This document shows positions 17,298-25,639 of a DNA stretch of 64,000 nt, piece by piece (the first letter of the stretch is position 1; the number at the start of each line of letters is the position of its first letter). The notes below the pieces were generated by a model that was not told the origin of the DNA, ran no database searches, and worked only from the letters and a program-made list of their open reading frames with translations. The DNA comes from Burkholderiales bacterium (GTDB taxonomy: Bacteria > Pseudomonadota > Gammaproteobacteria > Burkholderiales > Burkholderiaceae_C): positions 105,448-169,447 of the forward strand of contig QBMB01000001.1 of the NCBI GenBank assembly GCA_003241965.1, given 5' to 3'. A program made the translations under genes and the position numbers.

Positions 17298-19246
17298 GGT
17301 GTGTGTGTCTGGTCGATGTCGGTGGCCACCACGGTTGCGCGCAACACGCCCTGGCGGCCGTCCTGGTAGGTCACGGCTATTTCGCAGGCAATGTCGGCGG
17401 CACCTGCATACAGTCCGTCAATCAGCGCCCCGTAGCGCACCTCGAGAAACTCTCGACGCAGCTTGCGCGTGCGCGTCAGTTCGCCTTCGTCGGGATCAAG
17501 CTCCTTCGGAAAATTGGCAAAACGCACCACCCGCGAGCCTTCGGGCAGCAGTTTGTTGATGCGGCGGATTTCGCCCTGCACCAGTTGCCGCACCTCGGGC
17601 CGCTGCGATAGGTCGGTGAAGGTGGAGAATGCGATGCGCCGCTCCTCGGCCCAGCGGCTGGTCACAGCCATGTCGATGTTGATCAGCGCGCCAACCCAGG
17701 GCCGGGTGGCGTCGCCCAGCACCATCACGTCCTTGATAAAGGGCGAAAAGCGCAACCGGGTCTCGATGAACTGCGGGGGATACGGGTGACCGCTGGCGAG
17801 TTTGACCAAGTGTTCCACCCGGTCGAGGTAGACAAGTTCTCCGCGCTCGGTCTTGCGCACTGCGTCACCGCTGACGTACCAGCCGTCGCGCTGGATGGTG
17901 GCGGTCTTCTCGGGCTTGCCCCAGTAGCCGAGAAAGCCGGTACCTCCGCGCAGCAACAGTTCGCCATTGTCCTCAATGCGCGATTCCAGCGGCGCGCCGA
18001 AGGCAGGGTCCACATCCAGTAGCGGGCCCACGGTTTCGAGGTCGCAGCGCTCGCCGCGGTGGCCAGCAATCAGACCAAACTCCGAGCAGCCATAAATATT
18101 GCGCAAGTGGACGCCCATGGCGTGAAATAAGCGAAACACGTCGGGTGCCATGGCGGTGCCGCCTGAAACCGCGACATCGCTGCGAATAAAGCCGAACTGA
18201 TCGCGCACCGGGCGCAGGGCCAGCGCCTCGGCCACAGGCAGCAGCAGGCGCGACAGCCACGGTGCCGCGCGCCCTTCGAGTCGCGCCACATGCACGTCAT
18301 GGCCGATGCGGATGCCCCAGCGGTAGATGCCGCGTGCCATCCAACTCGCGGCGAGCATGCGCGCCTCGATGGTGGCGGCGATGTTCTCCCATTGGCGCGG
18401 GCCAAACAGCACGATGTGCGGCGCAAGTTCGCGCACGTTGGGCAAGACCTGGTCGGGGCCTTCCGGGAAGTTGACCACCAGCGGCGTGATCAGCCCGAGG
18501 GTCACGCCCAGCAACTGCTCGGTGATCCAGGCCAGCGGCGTGTAAGACAAATATTCCATGCCGGCTTCCAGCGGCAACGCGCTCCTCATCCGAACCGCGT
18601 TGTCCATCAGCCAGCGGTGGCTGATCATCACGCCCTTGGGCTTGCTGGTGGTGCCGGAGGTGTAGGTCAGTAGTGCCAAATCGTCCGCTTGGCCGGCGTT
18701 GACTTCACGTTCGAAGCGCTGCGGGTGCCTCTCGTGCTGGCGCCGACCTTCAGCGGTCAGGTCATCAAAGGATTGCAGCAGCGTATGCCGGTACGACCAC
18801 ATGCCCGAGTTGTCCCAGTAGGCGATGCCCCGGATGTCGGGCAGCCGCTCCAGCAGCGCAAGCGCCTTGTCAACCTGCTCCTGATCCTGCGCGAAGATGA
18901 AGCGGGCCTTTGAATCCTCGCACAGGTAGTGCAACTCGTCGACGGTGGCGTCAGGGTAGACCGATACGATTTTGACGCCCAGTGACTGGGCCGCAAACAG
19001 CGCCCAGTAGTGCTCTGGTTCGTTCTCGCCGATCACAATCGCGGTTTCGCCACGCTGCAGGCCCTGCGCCGCCGCGCCAAGCGCAATGCTGCGCGTTCGA
19101 TCAAACACGTCGGCCCATGTATGGCAGCGCCACATACCTTTGCGCTTGACGCGCTGCGCCAGCAACTGTGGATGTTCCCGGGCGTGGGCGAACAACTTCT
19201 GCGGCAGGGTCATGACGACTTCTGGGGCGGGGTCGGTCGCACTCAT
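17294..19246 (-). CDS. Long-chain-type acyl-CoA ligase (AMP-forming)
   Basis: Full-length adenylate-forming ligase of 650 residues placed between livG and livH and overlapping both by 4 bases. Motifs are the P-loop YTSGTTSKPKG (Ser for the usual Gly), YGCSEFGLIAG, GWYVSGDAVRKTERGELVYLDR and a late PPQFIETRLRFSPFIKDVMVLG. It corresponds in length and order to the partial ligase at the window start. Position inside the transporter gene set implies uptake followed by immediate CoA activation. Confidence 0.93.
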   Translation of the reverse strand: MSATDPAPEVVMTLPQKLFAHAREHPQLLAQRVKRKGMWRCHTWADVFDRTRSIALGAAAQGLQRGETAIVIGENEPEHYWALFAAQSLGVKIVSVYPDATVDELHYLCEDSKARFIFAQDQEQVDKALALLERLPDIRGIAYWDNSGMWSYRHTLLQSFDDLTAEGRRQHERHPQRFEREVNAGQADDLALLTYTSGTTSKPKGVMISHRWLMDNAVRMRSALPLEAGMEYLSYTPLAWITEQLLGVTLGLITPLVVNFPEGPDQVLPNVRELAPHIVLFGPRQWENIAATIEARMLAASWMARGIYRWGIRIGHDVHVARLEGRAAPWLSRLLLPVAEALALRPVRDQFGFIRSDVAVSGGTAMAPDVFRLFHAMGVHLRNIYGCSEFGLIAGHRGERCDLETVGPLLDVDPAFGAPLESRIEDNGELLLRGGTGFLGYWGKPEKTATIQRDGWYVSGDAVRKTERGELVYLDRVEHLVKLASGHPYPPQFIETRLRFSPFIKDVMVLGDATRPWVGALINIDMAVTSRWAEERRIAFSTFTDLSQRPEVRQLVQGEIRRINKLLPEGSRVVRFANFPKELDPDEGELTRTRKLRREFLEVRYGALIDGLYAGAADIACEIAVTYQDGRQGVLRATVVATDIDQTHTP

Positions 19247-20043
19247 GCCGCTGCTCCCAAGTAGGCCTGGATCACGGCCGGGTCGGCCTGCACTTGTGCA
19301 GGCGTGCCGTCGGCGATCTTGCGGCCAAAGTCGAGCACCGCCACGCGGTCTGCCAGATCCATGACCACCCCCATGTCGTGCTCCACTAGCACAACCGGGA
19401 TGCGCTTGGCCTCGCGCACGTCTATGATGAAACGGGCCAGATCTTCTTTTTCTTCGGTGTTCATGCCGGCCATGGGTTCATCCATTAACAGAACCTTGGG
19501 TTCCATCGCCAACGCACGGCCCAGGTCAACGCGCTTGCGAAGACCGTAGCCGAGCGCGCCTACCGGCTGGTGGCGGATATTCTCAATTTCAAGGAAGTCG
19601 ATGATTTCCTCGACTGCTTCCCGGTGCAGCGTTTCTTCACGCTGGGTCCAGGGAAAGTAGAGAAATGCCTGCGCCAGATTTGATCGCATCTTGCTGTAGC
19701 GGCCGACCAGGATGTTGTCGATCACGCTCATGTTGGAGAACAAATGGGTGCCCTGAAAAGTGCGCACCACGCCTTCGCGCGCGATCTGGTGCACCGCGCG
19801 GCCTTTGATGTCTTGACCACGGTAGTGAACGCTGCCTTGTTGCGGCAGATAGAAGCCGCTGAGCACGTTCATCAAAGAGCTCTTGCCCGCGCCGTTGGGC
19901 CCAATGATGGCCAGCAGCTCGTTGTCACGCACATCGATGGCGACCTCGGCCAGCGCGGTGACACCGCCAAAGCGCAAGGTGATGTCCCGCGCCTGCAGCA
20001 CCGAAGCCTCGCTGGATGGGCTAATCGAGGAGTTAGAGGTCAT
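19243..20043 (-). CDS. LIV-type ABC transporter ATPase (LivG family)
   Basis: Second ATPase of the transporter, 266 residues. Walker A IGPNGAGKSS, Walker B KVLLMDEPMAGMN and a switch histidine in VLVEHDMGVVMDLADR are present. The ABC signature is degenerate (GALGYGLRKRVDLGRAL instead of LSGGQ-like), a pattern I associate with LivG proteins of ligase-linked loci. It overlaps the ligase start and lies 3 bases after the acyl-CoA dehydrogenase stop. Confidence 0.93.
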   Translation of the reverse strand: MTSNSSISPSSEASVLQARDITLRFGGVTALAEVAIDVRDNELLAIIGPNGAGKSSLMNVLSGFYLPQQGSVHYRGQDIKGRAVHQIAREGVVRTFQGTHLFSNMSVIDNILVGRYSKMRSNLAQAFLYFPWTQREETLHREAVEEIIDFLEIENIRHQPVGALGYGLRKRVDLGRALAMEPKVLLMDEPMAGMNTEEKEDLARFIIDVREAKRIPVVLVEHDMGVVMDLADRVAVLDFGRKIADGTPAQVQADPAVIQAYLGAAA

Positions 20044-20046
20044 GGG

Positions 20047-21207
20047 TTAGGAGAAGGCGTTGATGCCGGTCAGGGCGCGGCCAATGATGAGTTTCTGGAT
20101 TTCGGTGGTGCCGTCGGGAATCGGCATCATGCGTGCGTTTCTGAACAACAATTCAACGCCGAAGTCTTTGGTTATGCCGTTGCCGCCGTGAATCTGCACT
20201 GCTTTCGACGTGACATTGACCGCCATCTCGGTCGCGTACCATTTGGCCATGGCGCTTTGCACCTCGCTGCGCACGCCGTGGTCGATCAGGTTGAAGGCGC
20301 GGTAGACCAGCAGACGCGCGGCGTCGAGTTCGGTCGCGGCTTCGGCAAGCATGCCCTGGATCAATTGATGGCCGCCGATGGGCTTGCCATGCTGGCGGCG
20401 TTCCTTCGAATAGGCCACCGCCTTGTCGAGCGCCGCCTGTGCGATGCCCACCGAGGTAAGACCGACCATAGGACGCGCTTTCTCGAACAGCACCATGGTG
20501 TTCTTCAGGCCGGTGCCGGGGGCTATCATCATGTTGGCGGCCGGCACGCGCGCGCCATCGAAGAACAGCTGAGCGGTCGAGGTGCTGTTGAGCCCGAGCT
20601 TGTCGATGTTGCGGCTTTCGTAGCCGTGTTCGGCGCGGTCCACCAAGATCATCGAGATGGCGCCAGAACCTTCTTGTGAGGTACGCACGATGACCATGCA
20701 AAAGTCGGAGTAGTGGCCGTTGGATATCCAGGTTTTCTCCCCGGTGACAATGTAGTGGTCGCCATCGCGCTGGGCACGGCAGGTGACTTCAGCCACGTTG
20801 GAGCCGACCCCGGGCTCGCTGATGCCGCTGCAGGCAATGATTTCGGCGCGTACCATGCGTGGCAAATATTTCTCACGCATGGCCACGTTCGTGCAGACCT
20901 CCAGCGAATAGGCGCCGAGCTGCTGAATCAACAGCGAGATTGCCACGTCGCCGGAGATGCGAGCGAGTTGCTCATACATCAGTGCATAGGTGAGCCAGGG
21001 CATGCCCAGACCACCATGTTCCTCGGCAATGATGCCGTTGCCGCCCATGCCGTAGGGCAGCATCTTCTGGAAGATCTCCAGCATCACCTCTTTTTCAATT
21101 AGCTTGTCGGGCTGGTAGCGTTCGACAATCGGACGCAGTTCGGTCTCCAGGAAGCGAGTGAAGCCTTCCACGGCCATGCGCTGTTCTTCGGTGGGGAGGA
21201 AATTCAT
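20047..21207 (-). CDS. Acyl-CoA dehydrogenase (ACAD 1)
   Basis: FAD-dependent alpha,beta-dehydrogenation of acyl-CoA, 386 residues. Diagnostic segments are SGISEPGVGSN near residue 130, GEKTWISNGHYSD, the RRQHGKPIGGHQLIQGMLAE helix and GGNGITKDFGVELLFRNARMMPIPDGTTEIQK (read as adjoining pieces). It is placed between the HSD10-like SDR and livG, so it belongs to the degradative half of operon 2. Electrons would go to ETF. Confidence 0.93.
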   Translation of the reverse strand: MNFLPTEEQRMAVEGFTRFLETELRPIVERYQPDKLIEKEVMLEIFQKMLPYGMGGNGIIAEEHGGLGMPWLTYALMYEQLARISGDVAISLLIQQLGAYSLEVCTNVAMREKYLPRMVRAEIIACSGISEPGVGSNVAEVTCRAQRDGDHYIVTGEKTWISNGHYSDFCMVIVRTSQEGSGAISMILVDRAEHGYESRNIDKLGLNSTSTAQLFFDGARVPAANMMIAPGTGLKNTMVLFEKARPMVGLTSVGIAQAALDKAVAYSKERRQHGKPIGGHQLIQGMLAEAATELDAARLLVYRAFNLIDHGVRSEVQSAMAKWYATEMAVNVTSKAVQIHGGNGITKDFGVELLFRNARMMPIPDGTTEIQKLIIGRALTGINAFS

Positions 21208-21238
21208 GGTGCTGGTCTCGGTGTGTTGTCGGTCTCGT

Positions 21239-22006
21239 TCAGCGAGTGCTCATGCGTGCACCGGCATCAATGTGCAAACAGGTCGCATTGATATAGGGGT
21301 TCTCGACGATGGAGCGCACCAGGTGGGCCAGCTCGCTGGCTTGACCCATGCGGCGCGGGAACAGAATCATGCGGTCAACGATGGCCAGTGCGACCTTCTT
21401 TGGCAGGCCCGCGACCATCGGCGTTTCGAACAAGCCCGGCGCAACCGCTACGCAGCGGATGCCCAGATCGGCCAGGTCCCGTGCCACCGGCAGCGTGAGG
21501 CCGATCACCCCGGCCTTGCTGGCGGCGTAGGCCGCCTGTCCCATCTGGCCGTCCTGTGCGGCACCGGACGACAGGTTGATGATGACGCCGCGCTCATCAC
21601 CCTCAGGCTCATTGCGCGCCATCGCCACGGCTGCCAGGCGCAGCACGTTGAACGTGCCGGTCAGGTTGACGGCAATCACCTTGTCCCACAGTGCCAGGGG
21701 AAAGGGTTTTCCATCGGACAAGGTCTTGGCTGCGTCGGGCACGCCAGCGCAGTTGATGCAAATGTGAATGGCGCCAAAACGGGCCAGGGTTGCGTCGATG
21801 CCCGCCTGCACCTGTGACTCACTGGTGACATCCACCTGCTCGAACATGGCGGCAGAACCCAGTTCGTTGGCTGCCTGTACACCACGCTCGCTGTCGCGGT
21901 CGAACAATGACAACCGCGCGCCGCCTTCGGCGAGCGCATCAGCCACCGCGCGTCCCAGGCCTGAAGCACCACCTGTGATAATGGCCACCTTGTCGTGAAC
22001 AATCAT
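21239..22006 (-). CDS. 3-hydroxyacyl-CoA dehydrogenase, SDR type (HSD10-like)
   Basis: NAD-dependent SDR, 255 residues, with ITGGASGLGRA near the N-terminus, the catalytic segment QAAYAASKAGV (Tyr and Lys intact) and APGLFETPM. The pattern GVIINLSSGAA, LPVARDLADLGIR and the C-terminal IENPYINATCLHIDAGARM closely recall human HSD17B10, which oxidises 2-methyl-3-hydroxybutyryl-CoA and other hydroxyacyl-CoAs. A role in methyl-branched beta-oxidation agrees with the racemase in the same operon. Confidence 0.88.
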   Translation of the reverse strand: MIVHDKVAIITGGASGLGRAVADALAEGGARLSLFDRDSERGVQAANELGSAAMFEQVDVTSESQVQAGIDATLARFGAIHICINCAGVPDAAKTLSDGKPFPLALWDKVIAVNLTGTFNVLRLAAVAMARNEPEGDERGVIINLSSGAAQDGQMGQAAYAASKAGVIGLTLPVARDLADLGIRCVAVAPGLFETPMVAGLPKKVALAIVDRMILFPRRMGQASELAHLVRSIVENPYINATCLHIDAGARMSTR

Positions 22007-22015
22007 TTTTGCCCT

Positions 22016-23263
22016 TCAGCGACCGAGAATGGTGATGGCGGCCACGGCTTCTTCAATTCCGAACAGGCCCCCACCGTTTTCTGCAATGGCAAGGCGGGCC
22101 CCTTGCACCTGGCGGGCCCCCGCTTCGCCGCGCAACTGCACGACCAGTTCGTGCAACTGACCCAGCCCGGTGGCGCCGATCGGGTGCCCCTTGGACTCCA
22201 GTCCGCCCGAGGTGTTGATCGGGATGCGTCCGCCAATCGTGGTGTCGCCGCGCTCGGCGAGCGGCCCGCCTTCGCCGAACGCACAGAAGCCAAGGTTTTC
22301 ACTCTGCACGATTTCGCCGATGGCGGTGGCATCGTGGACCTCGGCCAGCGAAATGTCTTGCGGGCCAACGCCTGCGAGTTCGTAGGCTTGTTTGGCAGCC
22401 TTGACGGTGATGTGTTGATCCAGGTCTTCAGGGCGGCGGGTGCTGCCGGTGGCAATGACCGATGCCAACACCTTGATGGCGCGCCCACGCTTTGCCAGGC
22501 GCGCCAGTGCTGCTTCGGAACACACGACGACTGCGGCAGCCCCGTCGCTGATGGGTGCGCACATCGGCAGCGTCAATGGGTAGGCGATGGGGGGCGCGGC
22601 CAGTACCTCGTCAATGGTGTATGCATTGCGGTATTGCGCCAGCGGGTTGTGCACCGAATGGCCATGATTCTTGGCCGACACGGCGGCAATTTGTCGCTGC
22701 GTGGTGCCGAACTCGCGCATGTGAAAGCGACCAAAGGCGGCGTAAATGTCCATGAACAGGCTGTAGGGCGCCTTGGACATGGACCCTTCAGGCGGCTCAA
22801 TACCGTGCCCCATTTGCAGCAGCCTGCGTTTGTTCTCCTCGACCGTGGCCACGTCCCAGGCGCCGTCGAAGACGCTGAACATTTTGGCTTTGTCGGCGCA
22901 AAACATTTTCTCGGCACCAATGGCCAGCGCGATCTCGCCTGCCCCCGAGCGCACGTACTGCACCGCCAGGTTGAAAGCCGAGCTGGCACTGGCGCAGGCG
23001 TTCTCAATGTTGAAGATCGGGATGGACTCGAAGCCCATCAAACGCAACACAATCTGGCCACGGATCATGGTCTGGCCTTCGAGCGCGCCCTGGGTTGCGT
23101 TAGAAAAGTATGCCGACTGGATGTCGCTGATGGACAGTCCGGCATCGGCCAGCGCGGCATTCACAGCAGCGGCGGTCAGTTGCTTGATATCGCGGTCAAT
23201 AAACTTGCCGGTCGGCGTCATGCCGACGCCGACTACGTAGACGGCGGCTTGCGGGCTGGTCAT
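22016..23263 (-). CDS. Thiolase family acyl-CoA acyltransferase (SCPx/lipid-transfer type)
   Basis: Thiolytic cleavage of a 3-oxoacyl-CoA, 415 residues. The nucleophilic cysteine is in ENACASASSAF near residue 85, the first His segment is EVHDATAIGE and the second is NTSGGLESKGHPIGATG. The C-terminal segment IAENGGGLFGIEEA takes the place of the CGG-type loop, as in many proteins of this subgroup. It lies between the SDR and the broken hydratase, giving a dehydrogenase-hydratase-SDR-thiolase order that is a full beta-oxidation turn. Confidence 0.9.
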   Translation of the reverse strand: MTSPQAAVYVVGVGMTPTGKFIDRDIKQLTAAAVNAALADAGLSISDIQSAYFSNATQGALEGQTMIRGQIVLRLMGFESIPIFNIENACASASSAFNLAVQYVRSGAGEIALAIGAEKMFCADKAKMFSVFDGAWDVATVEENKRRLLQMGHGIEPPEGSMSKAPYSLFMDIYAAFGRFHMREFGTTQRQIAAVSAKNHGHSVHNPLAQYRNAYTIDEVLAAPPIAYPLTLPMCAPISDGAAAVVVCSEAALARLAKRGRAIKVLASVIATGSTRRPEDLDQHITVKAAKQAYELAGVGPQDISLAEVHDATAIGEIVQSENLGFCAFGEGGPLAERGDTTIGGRIPINTSGGLESKGHPIGATGLGQLHELVVQLRGEAGARQVQGARLAIAENGGGLFGIEEAVAAITILGR

Positions 23264-23296
23264 GGAAATGCGTCCTTTCAGAACAAGTGGGTGAAA

Positions 23297-24141
23297 TCAG
23301 TAGCCCTTGAAATCGGGCGTGCGCTTGTCGACGAAAGCCGCGAGGCCCTATTGTATGTCGTGCGAATGGCGGTGCGCGTCGAGCACCAGTCGCTCCAGCC
23401 GCAGCGCCGAAGCCTGTGGCTGCTCCAGCCCGTCGGCCACGGCCTGTTTCATGCGGCGCAGCACCAGCGGGCTTTTACTGGCGATGCGCAAGGCGAATTT
23501 TTCGACCTCGGACACCAGCTCGGCATCCGGCACAACACGGTTCACCAGGCCCAGCGGAACCAGTTCGCGTGCGGGCATGGTGTCGCCGGTGAACAGCAGG
23601 TATTTGGCGGCGGTGGCGCCGATGCGCCGTGGCAGGATCGCCGCGCCGCCCGCGCCCGGAAACACGCCGAAGTTGGCATGTGCGTCGCCGATGCGGGCAC
23701 TTTCGGCGGCGATGATGAGGTCGCAGGCCATGGCCAGCTCCAGTCCGCCAGCCATCGTCAGACCGTTCAGCGCGGCGATGGTGGGTTGGGGCACATGCGC
23801 AGCCGATCCATCATGCCGCCGACGAGATCGAGAAACTCGCCCATCGGGTCGCTCGGGCCGGGGCCGCCAGCGCTGCTCTCGAACACGCCTTTGAGGTCGG
23901 CGCCGGCGCAGAAGGCACGGCCCGCACCGGTCAGCACGATGACGCGGATGGTCGGGTCACGCTCGCAATGCGCGGTCGCATCGCGCAATTCGGCGCACAT
24001 TGTCTCCGACAGCGCATTCATCGCATCGGGCCGATTCAGCGTGATCCACGCCACGGCACCACGTTGCTCAAAGCGGATGGTCAACGAGGGTTGCATCTTC
24101 AAGGCCTGCTTGTTTGTGTGGTGGTCAGCTGCGCTTGCCAT
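23297..24141 (-). pseudogene. Enoyl-CoA hydratase, disrupted by frameshift and late nonsense codon
   Basis: Two overlapping minus-strand ORFs (24141-23767 and 23794-23348) together spell one crotonase. The first gives TIRFEQRGAVAWITLNRP and FCAGADLKG; the second gives PTIAALNGLTMAGGLELAMACD, FGVFPGAGG and RRIGA. The join is at a run of four G on the + strand (23788-23791). A fifth base there restores MCPQPTIAALNG. A second lesion is a TAG at 23348-23350, after which the frame continues GLAAFVDKRTPDFKGY to a TGA at 23297, the normal crotonase end. The likely start is ATG 24096 or 24141. As written the hydratase step of operon 2 is inactive, unless the lesions are sequence errors. Confidence 0.88.
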
Positions 24142-24154
24142 GCGGGTCTGGGAA

Positions 24155-25333
24155 TCAACCGCGCAGCAGCTCTTCGGCGATGATCATCTTGCGCACCTCG
24201 GATGTGCCTGCACCGATCTCGAGGATCTTGATGCAACGGAACAGCCGGTTGATTTCGGACTCCCAGATGTAGCCGCTACCGCCATGCACTTGCACGGCCT
24301 TGTTGAGCACCCGGTTGCAGGCTTCGCCAGCGTAGAGGATGGACGCTGCGGTGAGCTTGTGCACATCGCCGCGGCCTCCGCCGCCCACCTCCAGATCATT
24401 GACCTCGGCCAGGGTGCGCCAGACCAGGGTTTTCATGGCTTCGATCTCGGTGTACATCTCGGCCAGCATGGCCTGCACCATCTGGAAGCTGCCGATGGGC
24501 TTGCCGAACTGCACGCGCGTCCTGGCGTACTCGACGCTCAATTCGAGTGCACGTTCGCAGATGCCCACGCATAAGCCAGCCACCAGCGCGCGCTCCAGAT
24601 CGAGCCCGCTCATGACGATTTTGACGCCTTCGTTTTCCTTGCCCACCAGGTTGGCTGCCGGCACGCGGCAGTTGTCGAACACCAGCTCGCCAGTCTGGCT
24701 GCCGCGAAAACCCATCTTGATGAGTTTTTGAGCCACCTTGAAGCCGGGGAAATTCTTCTCGACGATGAAGGCTGAAATGCCCTTGGCACCTAACTCTGGC
24801 GCGGTCTTGGCGTAAACCAACAGCACATCGGCCACCGGGCCGTTGGTGATGTAGATCTTGGTGCCGTTGAGGATGTAATGATCGCCCTCGCGGCGCGCGC
24901 TGGTGCGCATGGCGCCCAGCGCATCCGAGCCGGCGCCGGGTTCGGTCAGGCCGAGCGCGCCGATTTTTGTGCCGTTGCACAGATCGGGCAGGTATTGGCG
25001 GCGCTGCGCCTCGTTGGCGTTGCGGAAGATGTTGTTAACGCACAGGTTGTCGTGCGCCGCCCAGGACAAGGCGATGGCGGGGTTCCAGCGTGCAAAGGCT
25101 TGGCAGATCAGGCCCGAGCTGAACAGGTCCATACCCGCGCCGCCATGCTCGGCATGCACGGTGGCCCCCATGAAGCCAGCCGCGCCAATTTTCTGGAAGA
25201 TATCCGACGGCCACCACTCCTCGTCGTCCATGCGGCGGGCGAGTGGTACGAATTCCTTGCGCGCGAACTTGTCGGCGGCTTCGAGTACGGCGCGGTCGTC
25301 GGCGGAGAGAGCAAAACTGCGAGTGGCGGCCAT
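24155..25333 (-). CDS. Acyl-CoA dehydrogenase (ACAD 2, isovaleryl-CoA dehydrogenase-like)
   Basis: FAD enzyme of 392 residues and the promoter-proximal gene of operon 2. Segments: GLTEPGAGSDALG, GTKIYITNGPVADVLLVYAKT, MGFRGSQTGELVFDNCRVP, RVQFGKPIGSFQMVQAMLAEM and GGSGYIWESEINRLFRCIKILEIGAGTSE (read as adjoining pieces). The NGPVADVLLVYAKT and MGFRGSxTxEL pattern resembles isovaleryl-CoA dehydrogenases, which favour a methyl branch, but short-chain members look similar. Confidence 0.92.
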   Translation of the reverse strand: MAATRSFALSADDRAVLEAADKFARKEFVPLARRMDDEEWWPSDIFQKIGAAGFMGATVHAEHGGAGMDLFSSGLICQAFARWNPAIALSWAAHDNLCVNNIFRNANEAQRRQYLPDLCNGTKIGALGLTEPGAGSDALGAMRTSARREGDHYILNGTKIYITNGPVADVLLVYAKTAPELGAKGISAFIVEKNFPGFKVAQKLIKMGFRGSQTGELVFDNCRVPAANLVGKENEGVKIVMSGLDLERALVAGLCVGICERALELSVEYARTRVQFGKPIGSFQMVQAMLAEMYTEIEAMKTLVWRTLAEVNDLEVGGGGRGDVHKLTAASILYAGEACNRVLNKAVQVHGGSGYIWESEINRLFRCIKILEIGAGTSEVRKMIIAEELLRG

Positions 25334-25639
25334 ATAGGGATGCCTATCAATGCGTGGGTTGGGTCAACGGGCCGCGGCGCGCACCAAAGCTGCGCGGACA
25401 AGATCTCTTTGGGCTTACCCAACTTAATTGGGCATTGCAAAACTGTCAAGCGTTAGATAGGATTCATCGCTGACATTCATTTGTTGTGCCAGAACTGGAG
25501 GCGGCGTAAGCGGAGGACGGAATTGGTGCGTATTCATTGACGGTAGCCGTCCGTGACGCATTCACCCGTGAGACCTATCGGGTCGTGCCGCTCGCGGCGA
25601 GACCATTCATCAGCGTCAAACGAGCTTCAACCTAACGAG
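25334..25639. other. Divergent intergenic region, no gene recognised
   Basis: About 300 bp between the start of operon 2 (minus) and the CoA-ligase remnant (plus). The composition is more AT-rich near 25410-25450 than in the surrounding genes. It should hold the operon 2 promoter. Apart from one short inverted repeat (separate entry) I see no regulator gene, tRNA or terminator. The start of ORF 25553 here has no recognisable protein similarity. Confidence 0.6.
25418..25432. promoter_or_regulatory. Inverted repeat CCCAA-CTTAA-TTGGG, candidate operator
   Basis: Perfect 5-bp arms around a 5-base centre lie about 85 bp upstream of the ACAD 2 start, in the only AT-rich part of the divergent region. 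The symmetry and position suit a repressor site for operon 2. No second copy was noticed, and no regulator is encoded nearby, so the assignment is tentative. Confidence 0.3.

Noticed and set aside
21995-24574. 859-residue plus-strand ORF
   Set aside because: It is antisense to the thiolase, broken hydratase and ACAD 2. The translation is low-complexity His/Gln/Arg/Gly-rich with no domain, a typical high-GC shadow.
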